Assembly: GCA_012728915.1 (NCBI GenBank)
Contig: JAAYEC010000025.1
Span: forward strand, 1 to 48,458
Direction of reading: 5' to 3'
DNA: 48,458 bases
Origin: Deltaproteobacteria bacterium
Lineage (GTDB): Bacteria > Desulfobacterota > Syntrophia > Syntrophales > UBA2192
Part shown: in pieces, positions 24,219-32,833 of the stretch
How positions within the stretch are numbered: the stretch's first letter is position 1
Layout: the number at the start of each line of letters is the position of its first letter
Translations under genes and position numbers: made by a program
The notes under the pieces: generated by a model
What the model was told of the DNA's origin: nothing
Database searches by the model: none
The model's input: the letters and a program-made list of their open reading frames with translations, nothing else

Positions 24219-25096
24219 TCTACCTCAAGCTCTTCCTCACGGCCGTCTTCTGGGGCGGGACTTTCATTGCGGGGCGCATCCTTGCCCAGGAGGTACAGCC
24301 CTGGTCGGGATCCTTCCTGCGGTTTCTCGTGGCCTCGGTGGGCATGATCCCCCTGGTCTGGCACTTCGAGGGCAGGCTGCAGCCTCTTCGAAAGAAGGAG
24401 GTTCTCCTCGTCTTCCTCTCGGGGATGACGGGCGTCTTTCTCTACAACGTGTTCTTCCTGACGGGGCTTCAGACGGTGCAGGCAGGCCGCGCATCGGTCA
24501 TCGTGGCCTCGAACCCGGTGCTCATCTCCCTGTTTGCGGCGCTTCTGTTCCGGGGAGAACGGATGACCCCGCGAAAGATCCTCGGCGTCGCGCTATCCGT
24601 ATGCGGCGCCGTCTTCGTGATCACGCGGGGACACCCCGAGGAGATCCTCCAGGGAGCTGCAGGGCGGGGCGAGATGTTCATCTTCGGCTGTGTGGCCAGC
24701 TGGGTCTCCTACTCGCTCATCGGCAAGGTCGTCATGCGAGACGTCCAGCCCGTCTCCGCGGTGACTTACGCCTGCCTGGTCGGCGCGTCGGCCCTTCTTC
24801 CGCCGGCGCTCATCGAGGGGATGGCGGGCAACCTCGGGAGCTACTCGATCGCCTCCTGGCTCTCGATCGTCTACCTGGGCTTCTTCGGCACCTGCATCGG
24901 GTTTATCTGGTACTATGAGGGAATCCGGGAGATCGGCCCCTCGAGGGCGGGGGTGTTCATCAACTTCGTCCCCATCAGCGCCGTCGTCCTGTCCTTCTTC
25001 CTTCTCGGCGAGACGGTCGACGCCTCGCTGCTCATCGGCACGGCCCTGGTGCTTTCGGGCATCTATCTCGCGAACCGATCCGCGGGCGGCTCATGA
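24215..25096 (+). CDS. EamA/DMT-family transporter
   Basis: A 293-residue protein with ten predicted helices in two EamA repeats. The first opens with LFLTAVFWGGTFIAGR. The second starts near GEMFIFGCVASWVSYSLIG and holds YLGFFGTCIGFIWYYEGIREIG. It ends GTALVLSGIYLANR. Such proteins export amino acids or metabolites. Coupling to azlCD by a 4-base overlap suggests a joint amino-acid efflux unit; the substrate is unknown. Confidence 0.88.
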   Translation: MIYLKLFLTAVFWGGTFIAGRILAQEVQPWSGSFLRFLVASVGMIPLVWHFEGRLQPLRKKEVLLVFLSGMTGVFLYNVFFLTGLQTVQAGRASVIVASNPVLISLFAALLFRGERMTPRKILGVALSVCGAVFVITRGHPEEILQGAAGRGEMFIFGCVASWVSYSLIGKVVMRDVQPVSAVTYACLVGASALLPPALIEGMAGNLGSYSIASWLSIVYLGFFGTCIGFIWYYEGIREIGPSRAGVFINFVPISAVVLSFFLLGETVDASLLIGTALVLSGIYLANRSAGGS

Positions 25097-25124
25097 CACC
25101 GGCCTCGCAAGCGGCACGAAAAGA

Positions 25125-25185
25125 ACAGGGCCGAAAAGGGGCCCTGTCCTTCTATATTGCCAGAGCACGAAGGTCTTTCGTGCTC
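25125..25185. terminator. Two hairpins between convergent genes
   Basis: Two perfect stems: ACAGGGCC / GGCCCTGT (25125-25132 and 25140-25147) and GAGCACGAA / TTCGTGCTC (25163-25171 and 25177-25185). They lie between the EamA gene (plus) and the PXPV gene (minus). On the minus strand the first is followed by TCTTTTC. Neither has a long T-tract, so termination is plausible but not certain. Confidence 0.5.
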
Positions 25186-25219
25186 CTCGATCGCTCAAGA
25201 TGTTCTGCCGGACCCCTCC

Positions 25220-25537
25220 TTAACGGTGGTAGTACCGCGCATCGTGCCGATAGTACACGGGGTGCCCCTGGTGGTGGCGCTGCCAGTGCTTCACATGGCC
25301 CGGGGGCACGTGCGCGTAGACCGGCCGGTAAACCACGGGGGCGGGCCTGTAAACGACCACGGGCGCCGGGTGCACCACGACGGGCTGGGCATAGACGACA
25401 GGGGGCGGGAAGCTCCCGATATCGAAACGGCCATAGAATCCCGGCTGGCCGATGCTGACGGATACGCCGACGTCGGCAGCTTGCGCCGCCGTTGCGGCAA
25501 CGAGAGTGATGGCGATGGCTGTCAGAATGCGTTTCAT
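25220..25537 (-). CDS. Secreted Pro/Val/Tyr/His-rich protein (PXPV-like repeats)
   Basis: A 105-residue protein with a clear Sec signal peptide (KRILTAIAITLVAATAAQA, cleavage after AQA). The mature part holds short PAPVV/RPAPVVY/PVVVHP repeats of the PXPV type and a His/Tyr/Arg-rich C-terminus (HVKHWQRHHQGHPVYYRHD). It is probably periplasmic or surface associated; a metal-binding role for the His-rich tail is conceivable but unsupported. Start at 25537 chosen because the signal peptide begins there and AAGGGAA lies upstream. Confidence 0.75.
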   Translation of the reverse strand: MKRILTAIAITLVAATAAQAADVGVSVSIGQPGFYGRFDIGSFPPPVVYAQPVVVHPAPVVVYRPAPVVYRPVYAHVPPGHVKHWQRHHQGHPVYYRHDARYYHR

Positions 25538-25755
25538 GTTCGGTTCCTTTCCCTTCTGTCGAGTCCTTCCTGTTGTCCGTTCGTCCTTAACCAGCCTTTG
25601 TTCTTGAATCCTTCCGTTGACTGGTAAAACGGATGGCGGGGCATTCGGTTTACAGTCCCCGAATCCGCCCGGACCCCCGGCAAGGTTCCAGGTGAAAACC
25701 AATGGTATTCCATGGTATTATGAAAAAAGGCGAATACGAGAGGAGGACGAAGAAT

Positions 25756-26742
25756 ATGAACAGGAAGGACATTGTCATCATCCTTACGGCGCTGGTCCTT
25801 GTCTCCGGAGCGGCCGGCATCGCCTCGGCAGCCGTGCAGGACAAGTATGCGCTGCCCGAGCCCTACCTGGCCTGGGAGAAGGCATACCTGAAGGAATTCC
25901 CGGAATTGCAGGGTCTCATGGACACGATGATTGCCACGGCAGTCCGGCAGCTGAAGGCTCCGGAGGGCGATATTCTCCACAACCGGGTATGTTCGGCCCT
26001 GGCCTACGAGATGGGCAAACCATTGGCGGTGCAGGAACGGAGACTGGCCGTCGCGGCGGATATCCTCCACAACATCAGCAAGGAAGACAAGGGGGCCGTA
26101 CTGACCGACCCCGACTGGTTCCGCAAGTGCTCGGAAATGGTCGCGAGACTCAAGAAGGCAGGGTACTTCAAGCCGTCTCCCGGCTTCTGGGGCGACGAGG
26201 CGCTGCTGAAAAGCCCGAAGGTCGGGGCCAATCTCGCCCTGGTCCATCACATCACGGGCGCCCTCACGGCCGGTGAGATCGCCCGCAAGGCAGGCGGGTT
26301 CTCCGAGAAGGACATTGAGAGGATGCAGGTGACCATCCTCGAACACTCCACGGGTTACTGGTATTTCCGGGATTCCGTGGACCAGGCGGCGGGCCGCAAG
26401 GGCGCCTGGCAGTCCGTCTTCCCCGAGCCGGAAAACGAGTCTGCCAGGATCGCACACGACGCCGATCTGATCTCCCAGTTCGTCTACGAGTCGGTAGTCC
26501 CAGACGGCAGCAAGTGGCGCGAGCTGGCGAAGAAGCGCTGGGGTGCCAGGGACACGAAGGAGGAGGCGCACATCGTCTACTACGTGTTCTTCCGGCTCTA
26601 CGAGGAGGCCAAGACGGAGAAAGGCAAGGCGCTGGCCAGGCAGGATTGGGAGAAGATCCGCCCCGAGCTGGCGAAGCTCACGGGCCTCAAGCCCGATGAG
26701 GACCCCATCAAGGTCCTCGGCGTCCCGACGATCTTCCGGTGA
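25756..26742 (+). CDS. Secreted HD-like domain protein
   Basis: A 328-residue protein. The N-terminal signal peptide is about 26 residues (IVIILTALVLVSGAAGIASA). The rest is helical with His/Asp motifs in HD-phosphohydrolase order: ILHNRV (H75), AADILHNISKED, LVHHITGALTAGEI, ILEHSTGYWYF and IAHDADLI. The central doublet reads HN rather than HD, so metal-dependent activity is uncertain. Export of an HD-type protein is unusual. The ATG at 25756 is preceded by GAGGAGG and gives the signal peptide; upstream in-frame codons would bury it. The substrate is unknown. Confidence 0.65.
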   Translation: MNRKDIVIILTALVLVSGAAGIASAAVQDKYALPEPYLAWEKAYLKEFPELQGLMDTMIATAVRQLKAPEGDILHNRVCSALAYEMGKPLAVQERRLAVAADILHNISKEDKGAVLTDPDWFRKCSEMVARLKKAGYFKPSPGFWGDEALLKSPKVGANLALVHHITGALTAGEIARKAGGFSEKDIERMQVTILEHSTGYWYFRDSVDQAAGRKGAWQSVFPEPENESARIAHDADLISQFVYESVVPDGSKWRELAKKRWGARDTKEEAHIVYYVFFRLYEEAKTEKGKALARQDWEKIRPELAKLTGLKPDEDPIKVLGVPTIFR

Positions 26743-26746
26743 GAGA

Positions 26747-26775
26747 AAAAGGGGACTGTCCCCTTTTCTGTTCAG
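26747..26775. terminator. Bidirectional intrinsic terminator
   Basis: A perfect 9-bp stem AAAAGGGGA / TCCCCTTTT with a 3-base loop (26747-26755 and 26759-26767), followed by CTGTTCAGTCTTTTTT on the plus strand. It lies between the convergent HD-like gene and the permease gene. Confidence 0.75.
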
Positions 26776-28445
26776 TCTTTTTTGGACAGTCTCCCGGCGA
26801 TCCCGTTGGCGAGCACCACCAGGGCCGTGGAGATGAAGATCATGAGGATGCCGAGGGCCGAGAGCCTCCCCCACAGGCCGTCCTCGGCGAAGCGCAGGAT
26901 CTGGACGGCCAGCACCTCCGTGCCGGGCCGCGAGAGGACGACGGAGAGGCTCAGCTCGCGGACAAACATGGTCGCCATCAGGATCCAGCCCGAGGCGATC
27001 CCGGGGACAAGCAGCGGCAGGACGATCCGGCGCATGGTGTACAGCGGGCCTCCGCCGCAGACCCGCGAGGACTCCTCGAGGTGACCGTGGATCTGGACGA
27101 AGGCGCTCGTCAGCGGCCGCAGGCCGTAGGGCAGATAGGTGGCGATGTAGCCGATGAGCAGGGCCCAGATCGTGGAATACAGCGGGGTCTGGACAAAGAA
27201 CCACATGAAGCCGATCCCCACGACGATCCCCGGGAAGGAGAAGGAGAGAAAGCTCAGCGACTCGAGCAGGCCCGAGGCCTTGCTGCGCACCTTGACGATG
27301 ACGTAGGCCACGAAGAAGGACAGGACGATCCCCAGTGTCGCTCCGCCGATGCCGAGGTAGAGGCTGTTCTTCAGTGCGAGCAGCGAGACGGGGTCCTTGA
27401 GGACCGTCGCCCAGTGCCGCCAGCTCATCGCCGCAAAGGCCTTCGCGCCGGGCGTCATCACGTAGGGAACGAGTGACGTGTAGAAGAGAACGAGGACCGG
27501 AAGGACGATGAGCACGAAGGAGATCAGGACGACAACCGCGAAGAGCGGGTACCGGGCGCCCTTGAGGTCGATGACGCTCGGCCGGTAGCCGCGGCTGGAA
27601 ATGGTCACGTACTTCTCGCCCTCCCGGGTGAGGCGCCGGTACAGCACGATGAGCGTGATCGAGGCGGCCAGGGCGCTCATGCCCACCGCCGCCGCCATCC
27701 CGTAGTCGGCGGCGTAGCCCGTGGCGACGATGCTGTAGATGTGGGTGGCCAGCACGTAGATCCGGCCCGGCATGCCGATGACCGACGGCACGGCGAAGGA
27801 GGCCAGGCTCCGGACGATGACGAGCGTGAGGGCCGCGAGGATGGCCGGCCTCAGCACGGGCAGGGTCACCCGGATGAGCGTGCGCGCGTTCGAGGCCCCG
27901 CAGACCCGCGAGGACTCCTCGAGGGCGACGTCGAAGGCCGACATGGCCGGCGCGACGACGAGGTAGGCGATGGGCAGGTCGAGCAGCCCCTCGACGAGGA
28001 TCATCCCCGTGAGCGAGTAGATGTTGAGCGCCGCCCCCTCGAGACCCAGCTGCCTCAGAAAGAGGTTGATCATCCCGTTGGAGGGGTTGAGCAGGAGCAC
28101 CCAGCTGACGGCAAACAGGATGTGCGGGACCATCATCGGGATGAGCGAGATGACGCCGAAGATGAACTTGCCGGGGATGTTGGTCCGCGTGTTGAGGTAG
28201 GCGAGAAACAGGGCAAGCCCCGTGGCGACGAGCGCCGAGCCCAGGGTGAAGATAACCGTGCTGACGAGGATCTCCGCGAAGGCCGGGTCGGTGTAGGCCG
28301 CGACGTACTTCTCCAGCGTGAAGGCGCCGAAGGCGCCCAGCTCGCCGCTGAAGCTCCCCAGGATGAGCATGACGACGGGGCAGAGCGTAAGGAACCCGAC
28401 AATCGCGATGAGGCCCGGCGTCAGCGCCGTTGAAGTCTTTTGCAT
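26772..28445 (-). CDS. Iron-type ABC transporter permease (double domain)
   Basis: A 557-residue inner-membrane permease with two fused BPD_transp_1 domains, as in FbpB/SfuB/AfuB of ferric iron importers. Each half carries an ATPase-coupling EAA-like loop: EESSRVCGASNARTLIRVTLP (first, in pieces) and EESSRVCGGGPLYTMRRIVLP (second). About twelve hydrophobic helices are visible. It forms the channel for the binding protein and ATPase encoded upstream on the same strand. The 223-base gap to the ATPase gene holds an interspersed palindromic repeat. Confidence 0.9.
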   Translation of the reverse strand: MQKTSTALTPGLIAIVGFLTLCPVVMLILGSFSGELGAFGAFTLEKYVAAYTDPAFAEILVSTVIFTLGSALVATGLALFLAYLNTRTNIPGKFIFGVISLIPMMVPHILFAVSWVLLLNPSNGMINLFLRQLGLEGAALNIYSLTGMILVEGLLDLPIAYLVVAPAMSAFDVALEESSRVCGASNARTLIRVTLPVLRPAILAALTLVIVRSLASFAVPSVIGMPGRIYVLATHIYSIVATGYAADYGMAAAVGMSALAASITLIVLYRRLTREGEKYVTISSRGYRPSVIDLKGARYPLFAVVVLISFVLIVLPVLVLFYTSLVPYVMTPGAKAFAAMSWRHWATVLKDPVSLLALKNSLYLGIGGATLGIVLSFFVAYVIVKVRSKASGLLESLSFLSFSFPGIVVGIGFMWFFVQTPLYSTIWALLIGYIATYLPYGLRPLTSAFVQIHGHLEESSRVCGGGPLYTMRRIVLPLLVPGIASGWILMATMFVRELSLSVVLSRPGTEVLAVQILRFAEDGLWGRLSALGILMIFISTALVVLANGIAGRLSKKD

Positions 28446-28525
28446 GGATGGCCGCGTAATCTCAACTTCGTCATTCCTTGCCCCAATTTCCCTCTCCCTT
28501 GAGTAGCTGTGTCATAATCGGCTCT

Positions 28526-28618
28526 CGTCATTGCGAGCGACCGCAGGGAACGCGGTAATCTCAATCTTTCCGAGGATATCCGAGATTGCTTCAGTCGCTT
28601 CTCTCCTTCGCAATGACA
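28526..28618. repeat. Interspersed palindromic repeat (CGTCATTGCGAG family)
   Basis: About 93 bases with arms CGTCATTGCGAGCGACCGCAG and, inverted, TCGCTTCTCTCCTTCGCAATGAC, and inner arms GGTAATCTCAATC / GAGATTGCTTC. This CGTCATTGCGAGCG...CGCAATGACA palindrome is known as a scattered repeat in many bacterial genomes. Here it lies between the ATPase and permease genes of the ABC operon. Confidence 0.8.
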
Positions 28619-28668
28619 TTGCGACACAGTCCCTGACGTGAGAGGGCCAGGGTGAAGATAGCCGCCGT

Positions 28669-29757
28669 TCAATTCATGAGGATCGAGCAGTGCCTCGGGT
28701 CGAACTGCAGGGCGATCTCCTCGCCCTCGCGGACGGCGGCCGTCGAGTCGATCCGGAAGATGAGCAGGGTCTCGCCCACGCGGATCTCCCCCTCGAAGGC
28801 ATCGCCCACGAAGACCAGGGACTCGACCGTTCCGCGAAAGACATTCTCCCCTCCGCCGCGGCCCTCCGAAAGCACGCGGATGAACTCGGGGCGGATGCAG
28901 ACGGTGGCCGCCTGCCCCGGCGCCGCGCCTGTCTTCCGAGCGCAGGCGATGGGCCCGATGGCCGAGTCGACTATCGTGGCCTTCTCGCCCGCGGCCGCAA
29001 CCGTGCCCGGGATGAAGTTCGCATGCCCGATGAAGTCGGCCACGAACTGCCGGTCGGAATCGAAGTAGATCTCCCGCGGCGTTCCCATCTCCACGATGCG
29101 GCCGTTTCGCATGACCGCTATGGCATCGGAGAGCGCCAGGGCCTCGATTTGATCGTGGGTGACGTAGACGGCGGTGATTTTGAGCTCCGTGAGGAACCGC
29201 CTCAGTTCCTTGCGGGTCTCCTCGCGCAGCTTGGCGTCGAGGTTGGAGAGGGGCTCGTCGAAAAGGATCACCTTCGGCTCGGCCACCAGCGCACGCGCCA
29301 GGGCAACCCGCTGCTGCTGGCCGCCGGAGAGCTTCGTGGCAGGGCGTTTCTCGAAGCCGTCGAGCTGGACGAAACGAAGGGCCCTGGCGACCTTCCTTTC
29401 GATCTCCCCCTTCGGCTCGCTGCGGGCCTGGAGGGGGTAGGCCACGTTGTCGAAGACGTTCATGTGGGGCCAGATGGCGTAGGTCTGGAACACCATGCCG
29501 AGCCCCCGCCTGTCGGGCGGCACGAAGATGCCCTTTTCGGCCGAGAAGACAACCTCGTCGCCGATGGCGATCTCGCCCGTATCGGGCGACTCGAGGCCCA
29601 CGATGCACCGCAGCAGTGTCGTCTTGCCGCAGCCGCTGGGGCCCAGGAGGGTGAAGATGCGGTTCGACGGGATCACCAGGTCCACGTCGACGAGCGCCTC
29701 GATCCGCTTTCCCTCGGAGTCGTAGAACTTGCTGACGTTCTTTACGCGGATTTCCAT
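28669..29757 (-). CDS. Iron-type ABC transporter ATPase
   Basis: A 362-residue ABC ATPase of the FbpC/PotA type. Walker A is GPSGCGKTT, the signature is LSGGQQQRVALARAL, Walker B is VILFDEPLSNLD, and the H-loop is VTHDQ. The C-terminal extension of about 120 residues looks like a TOBE regulatory domain (VCIRPEFIRVLSEG). The start MEIRVKNVSKFYDS at 29757 is set by the family; the Shine-Dalgarno there is weak and the next gene upstream ends 55 bases away, so coupling is likely. Confidence 0.9.
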   Translation of the reverse strand: MEIRVKNVSKFYDSEGKRIEALVDVDLVIPSNRIFTLLGPSGCGKTTLLRCIVGLESPDTGEIAIGDEVVFSAEKGIFVPPDRRGLGMVFQTYAIWPHMNVFDNVAYPLQARSEPKGEIERKVARALRFVQLDGFEKRPATKLSGGQQQRVALARALVAEPKVILFDEPLSNLDAKLREETRKELRRFLTELKITAVYVTHDQIEALALSDAIAVMRNGRIVEMGTPREIYFDSDRQFVADFIGHANFIPGTVAAAGEKATIVDSAIGPIACARKTGAAPGQAATVCIRPEFIRVLSEGRGGGENVFRGTVESLVFVGDAFEGEIRVGETLLIFRIDSTAAVREGEEIALQFDPRHCSILMN

Positions 29758-29812
29758 TCGATTCTTGCCGTCAGGGCTCTCCTCCCGTTCTTCCCATTCT
29801 ACCGATCCCCGG

Positions 29813-30808
29813 TTACTTCGCGAAGATCTTCTTGAACTCGGCACCCCACTTCCTGATTTCGTCGTCGGAGAGCTCCCGGATCGGGATGACCTTCGCCTTG
29901 TCGATCGCAGAAATCGGCGGATAGACGCCCGGGGCCAGCACGTACTCGCCCACCTGGTCGGCCATGATCTTCATGGCGTCCTTCGAGAGCCAGTAGTCGA
30001 CGAAGAGCCGCGCGGCGTTCGGGTGGGGCGCCTTTGCGGTGATGCCGATGGCGCGGGGCGTGCCCATCATGGGCTGGGAGACCTTCGCCCAGTCGAGCGG
30101 CGCTGGGGCCTTGGTCACGATGTACTTGGGCATGGAGATCCCGATGAGCTTCTCGCCCGTCTCGATGGGAGCCGGCGTCGGTCCGAAGGAGGCCACGAAC
30201 ATGGGGCTGTTGGCCGCCAGGCCCTTCAGGAAGGCCCGCCACTCGGCATCGGACTTGATCACGTTCTCCTTGAGGCCCACGAGCCAGGAGATGGTCGTCG
30301 GGTGCGTGGCGGGGTCTGCCATGACGATCTTGCCCTTCCACTTCGGGTTCGTCAGATCCTGGTAGGTCCTGGGCACGTCGGCCGCCCTGACGAGATCCTT
30401 GTTGTAGATGAGGGCGACGTACTCGATGCCGAAGCTCTGGATCATGCCGTCCTTGTTGGCCCACTTGGGGTAGCCCGCCGAGGCGGGGGAAACGTAGGAG
30501 GCGATGACGCCCTTGCTCTTGAGCAACTCCATCACCGGGATGGGCGCCTGCAGGACGTCGGCCGTGAGTTTGCCGGCCGCGTGCTCCGTCAGGATCGTGG
30601 CGATGAACTTGCTCGTCGAGAGCCTCGTGTACTCGGCCTTGATGCCGTATTTTTGCTGGAATGCCTCCATCACGGGCTCGACGGACGTCATGTTGGCATA
30701 GAACGACACCTTCCCCTCGGCCTTCGCCTTCTCCACGGAGACCTGCGCAAAGGCACAGGGCGCCGCGACAAGCATCAACAACGCGACGAGAACTGCGATC
30801 TTCTTCAT
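29813..30808 (-). CDS. Periplasmic iron-type binding protein of the ABC importer
   Basis: A 331-residue extracellular solute-binding protein (family 1 / FbpA-like). A Sec signal peptide (KKIAVLVALLMLVAAPCAFA) is followed by GKVSFYANMTSVEPVMEAFQ and the binding-protein core with GIEYVALIYNKDLV and YQDLTNPKWKGKIVMADP. The latter segment is characteristic of ferric-ion binding proteins. Its exact ligand (iron, another metal or a phosphonate-like compound) cannot be proven here. AAGGAGG precedes the ATG. It heads the order binding protein, ATPase, permease. Confidence 0.88.
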   Translation of the reverse strand: MKKIAVLVALLMLVAAPCAFAQVSVEKAKAEGKVSFYANMTSVEPVMEAFQQKYGIKAEYTRLSTSKFIATILTEHAAGKLTADVLQAPIPVMELLKSKGVIASYVSPASAGYPKWANKDGMIQSFGIEYVALIYNKDLVRAADVPRTYQDLTNPKWKGKIVMADPATHPTTISWLVGLKENVIKSDAEWRAFLKGLAANSPMFVASFGPTPAPIETGEKLIGISMPKYIVTKAPAPLDWAKVSQPMMGTPRAIGITAKAPHPNAARLFVDYWLSKDAMKIMADQVGEYVLAPGVYPPISAIDKAKVIPIRELSDDEIRKWGAEFKKIFAK

Positions 30809-30812
30809 GGCT

Positions 30813-30947
30813 TCATCCTCCTTCCTTCAGCCAACCGGAGAAATCCTTCGCTTCCCGCATCGATTCAGGATCATAGTACGATTTCTCCCCCGTATCCACG
30901 GAATTTACGCACCGGAGCCAGGCCCGGCGATTAGCCGTTCCTCCCAT
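30813..30947 (-). CDS. Possible small coupled ORF before the binding protein
   Basis: An open frame of 44 residues (ATG 30947, TGA 30813-30815) whose stop lies inside the Shine-Dalgarno region of the binding-protein gene. The C-terminal part (SYYDPESMREAKDFSGWLKE) has protein-like composition. There is no good ribosome site for the ATG and I recognise no family. It could be a leader peptide, the end of a decayed gene, or chance. Confidence 0.3.
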   Translation of the reverse strand: MGGTANRRAWLRCVNSVDTGEKSYYDPESMREAKDFSGWLKEGG

Positions 30948-31099
30948 GGGGACCGGAGGGCTGGCGGGAAGGGGCGTGCGGGGCCACCCCGCTGACGACT
31001 CCTCTCCCGATCGGCCTTGCGGGCAGGTTCCCGCGGACTGACGCAGCAGTCCCTTTCGACTCGGGCCGCACGGGATTCCGCCTTTTTCCCCTGCGCGCT

Positions 31100-31702
31100 T
31101 CAGCGGACCGAGAAGGCCGACTGGATCGTCTCGGAGAGCTGCCCCGATCGCACGGTGCTGGTCACCACGTATAGACCCTTTTTCGCGTCGGCGGGCAATG
31201 TCAGGGGAATGCTGGACGTGTAGGTGCCGCCCTTGCGTACGACGGTGATCTCGGGGTTCCCGACGAGGCTTCCCTCGTGGCGGATTTCGCGCTTCTCGAC
31301 GAGGGTCAGCTCCGTCGTCTCGGCAGGCGTGAGCACGGCGTAGGTCAGCTTCATGTCGACCTTTCCGCCCGGAGCCGCGGTCTGCGGCTCGACGGAGGCC
31401 CCTTCGATGCGGATCAGGGGACCCTGGGTCGGCCGGTATCCATACCGGTCGGCCGTTTCGGTGCGCGTCCTGCTCTGGTCGTAGTAGTAATGGCCGATGG
31501 CCCCCCCGACCAGCGCACCCAGCAGCCCGCCGATGACGGCGCTTTTCGTGTCGCCCCCGACCACGGCGCCCAGCACGGCACCTGCGGCCGCACCGACACC
31601 GGCACCCTTGGCCGCTCCCTTGTGCTCTTCGGGAATCGTGACACAGCTGGTGACGATCAGGAAAACGGATACCATCAACAGCACGATAGCCCTGTTTCTC
31701 AT
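31100..31702 (-). CDS. Glycine-zipper lipoprotein with C-terminal Ig-like domain
   Basis: A 200-residue exported protein with a lipobox VTSC at residues 17-20. A glycine-zipper stretch follows (KGAGVGAAAGAVLGAVVGG and IGGLLGALVGGAIG, about 33-70), as in Rcp/17 kDa antigen-like proteins, which inserts in or crosses the outer membrane. The last 100 residues look like a beta-sandwich (VDMKLTYAVLTPAETTEL, GGTYTSSIPLTLP). The start at 31702 is set by AAAGGAGG nine bases upstream. The role is probably envelope structure. Confidence 0.78.
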   Translation of the reverse strand: MRNRAIVLLMVSVFLIVTSCVTIPEEHKGAAKGAGVGAAAGAVLGAVVGGDTKSAVIGGLLGALVGGAIGHYYYDQSRTRTETADRYGYRPTQGPLIRIEGASVEPQTAAPGGKVDMKLTYAVLTPAETTELTLVEKREIRHEGSLVGNPEITVVRKGGTYTSSIPLTLPADAKKGLYVVTSTVRSGQLSETIQSAFSVR

Positions 31703-32233
31703 CGTTGTTCCTCCTTTCGTATAGCATCGTGTCAGTCCGGTCGCCGTCTTTCGATACACGCCTTTTCGGAACCGGCGGCCCTGTCCGAACGTCTGTTGAA
31801 GGATTATACCGCAGAGATTGCGGAAACACTATCCGTCAGTTCCGGAGTGCGGCAAGGCCGGACCGGGCGACCCAGGGCCTCCATCGCCCCGCTCCGCCGC
31901 GCCTTTTCTCCACGGGCGCCTGTCGCTCAGGGCGTTCCCCACGACCCGCCCGTTTCCGCCCCTGGGCAGGCGGTGGGCGAGGAAAACAGGGGACGCCCCG
32001 CACATTCGTACATTCGGCGAAAATAGACGCCTCTGATCGGTGAATGAATTGAGGGTCAGGCAGGAAGCGGCCTGCTGATTCGAGTCGCAGAAAAGACCAG
32101 AGGGTACATGGCGGGAATCGGTATCATCACATGCTCATGCTGTACACAGGGCAAGAATTGCGCGGCCGCCGAGGCAAGTCGGGGCCAGGCCTGATTATTG
32201 ACATTTATGGAGACGTCCGGATCTCGCTGACGG
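31703..32233. other. Intergenic region without recognisable content
   Basis: About 530 bases upstream of the glycine-zipper gene and downstream of vapC. I see no convincing gene on either strand, no tRNA and no clear terminator. Short open frames here have no ribosome sites and no protein-like composition. A partial promoter-like TTGACA lies at 32197-32202. Confidence 0.5.
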
Positions 32234-32629
32234 CTATACGTCAACGATTTCCAGGCTCAGGTGCTTCACCATCGGGTCGAAATCCCTATCATCGTGGAGT
32301 AATGCGATGCGGTGGTGGATGCAAAAGGTCCCGATCATGACGTCAATCGTTTTCCGAACCGTCACGCCATTTTTCCTCAGGCGCCTGTAATTCATGGCGC
32401 TTTCCAGGGCCATCTCCTTTCCAACCATTGGCATGAAGGGAAGCCGCAATAGAAGATCCCGCGCAATCTTGAAATCCCTGTCGCGTTGGAATCCCTGAAG
32501 TATCTCCGTCAGGATGAGATCGCCGATAACAATGTAGGCTTTCCCCAGTGCCGAATCCAACCAGTCGGTCTGAGCCGTTCTCCTGCCGTTGAAGTAGTCG
32601 ATCCAGACGGATGAATCAACAAGAATCAT
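32234..32629 (-). CDS. vapC: VapC-type PIN-domain toxin
   Basis: A 131-residue PIN ribonuclease. The four acidic positions of the active site are visible: ILVDSSVWID (D5), LILTEILQG (E42), VRKTIDVMIG (D96) and LLHDDRDFD (D113-D116). VapC toxins cleave tRNA or rRNA and are held inactive by VapB. Its start overlaps the stop of the antitoxin gene by 4 bases, the standard type II toxin-antitoxin arrangement. Confidence 0.92.
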   Translation of the reverse strand: MILVDSSVWIDYFNGRRTAQTDWLDSALGKAYIVIGDLILTEILQGFQRDRDFKIARDLLLRLPFMPMVGKEMALESAMNYRRLRKNGVTVRKTIDVMIGTFCIHHRIALLHDDRDFDPMVKHLSLEIVDV

Positions 32630-32820
32630 TTATCCAACCTCATCTCGTCAAGGTTTCCCGACCACTTGAGTTTTCCCCGAAACTTTCTGATCTCCCTGCG
32701 TCCCCTGATCTGCACCAGCAGCCGCAACGCCTCTTCGATGGTGTCCTTCTTCGTTTTCTTGCCGGATGCCTTGAGGGCGGACGTCATCAGGTCGTCGTCG
32801 ATGACAATATTCGTTCTCAT
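32626..32820 (-). CDS. vapB: VapB-type antitoxin
   Basis: A 64-residue antitoxin. The N-terminal strand MRTNIVIDDDLM and the following helices (KKTKKDTIEEALRLLVQ) match the ribbon-helix-helix VapB type that pairs with PIN toxins. The basic/aromatic tail (FRGKLKWSGNLDEMRL) would bind VapC. The ATG at 32820 has GAGAGGCAAGG upstream. It autorepresses through the operator upstream. Confidence 0.88.
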   Translation of the reverse strand: MRTNIVIDDDLMTSALKASGKKTKKDTIEEALRLLVQIRGRREIRKFRGKLKWSGNLDEMRLDK

Positions 32821-32833
32821 GCCTTGCCTCTCG

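Noticed and set aside
25702-25755. Upstream extension of the HD-like protein
   Set aside because: It would bury the signal peptide; the ATG at 25756 has the GAGGAGG site.
31705-32043. Open plus-strand frame in the 530-base gap before vapC
   Set aside because: Arg/Pro-rich composition, no ribosome site and overlaps the promoter side of the glycine-zipper gene.
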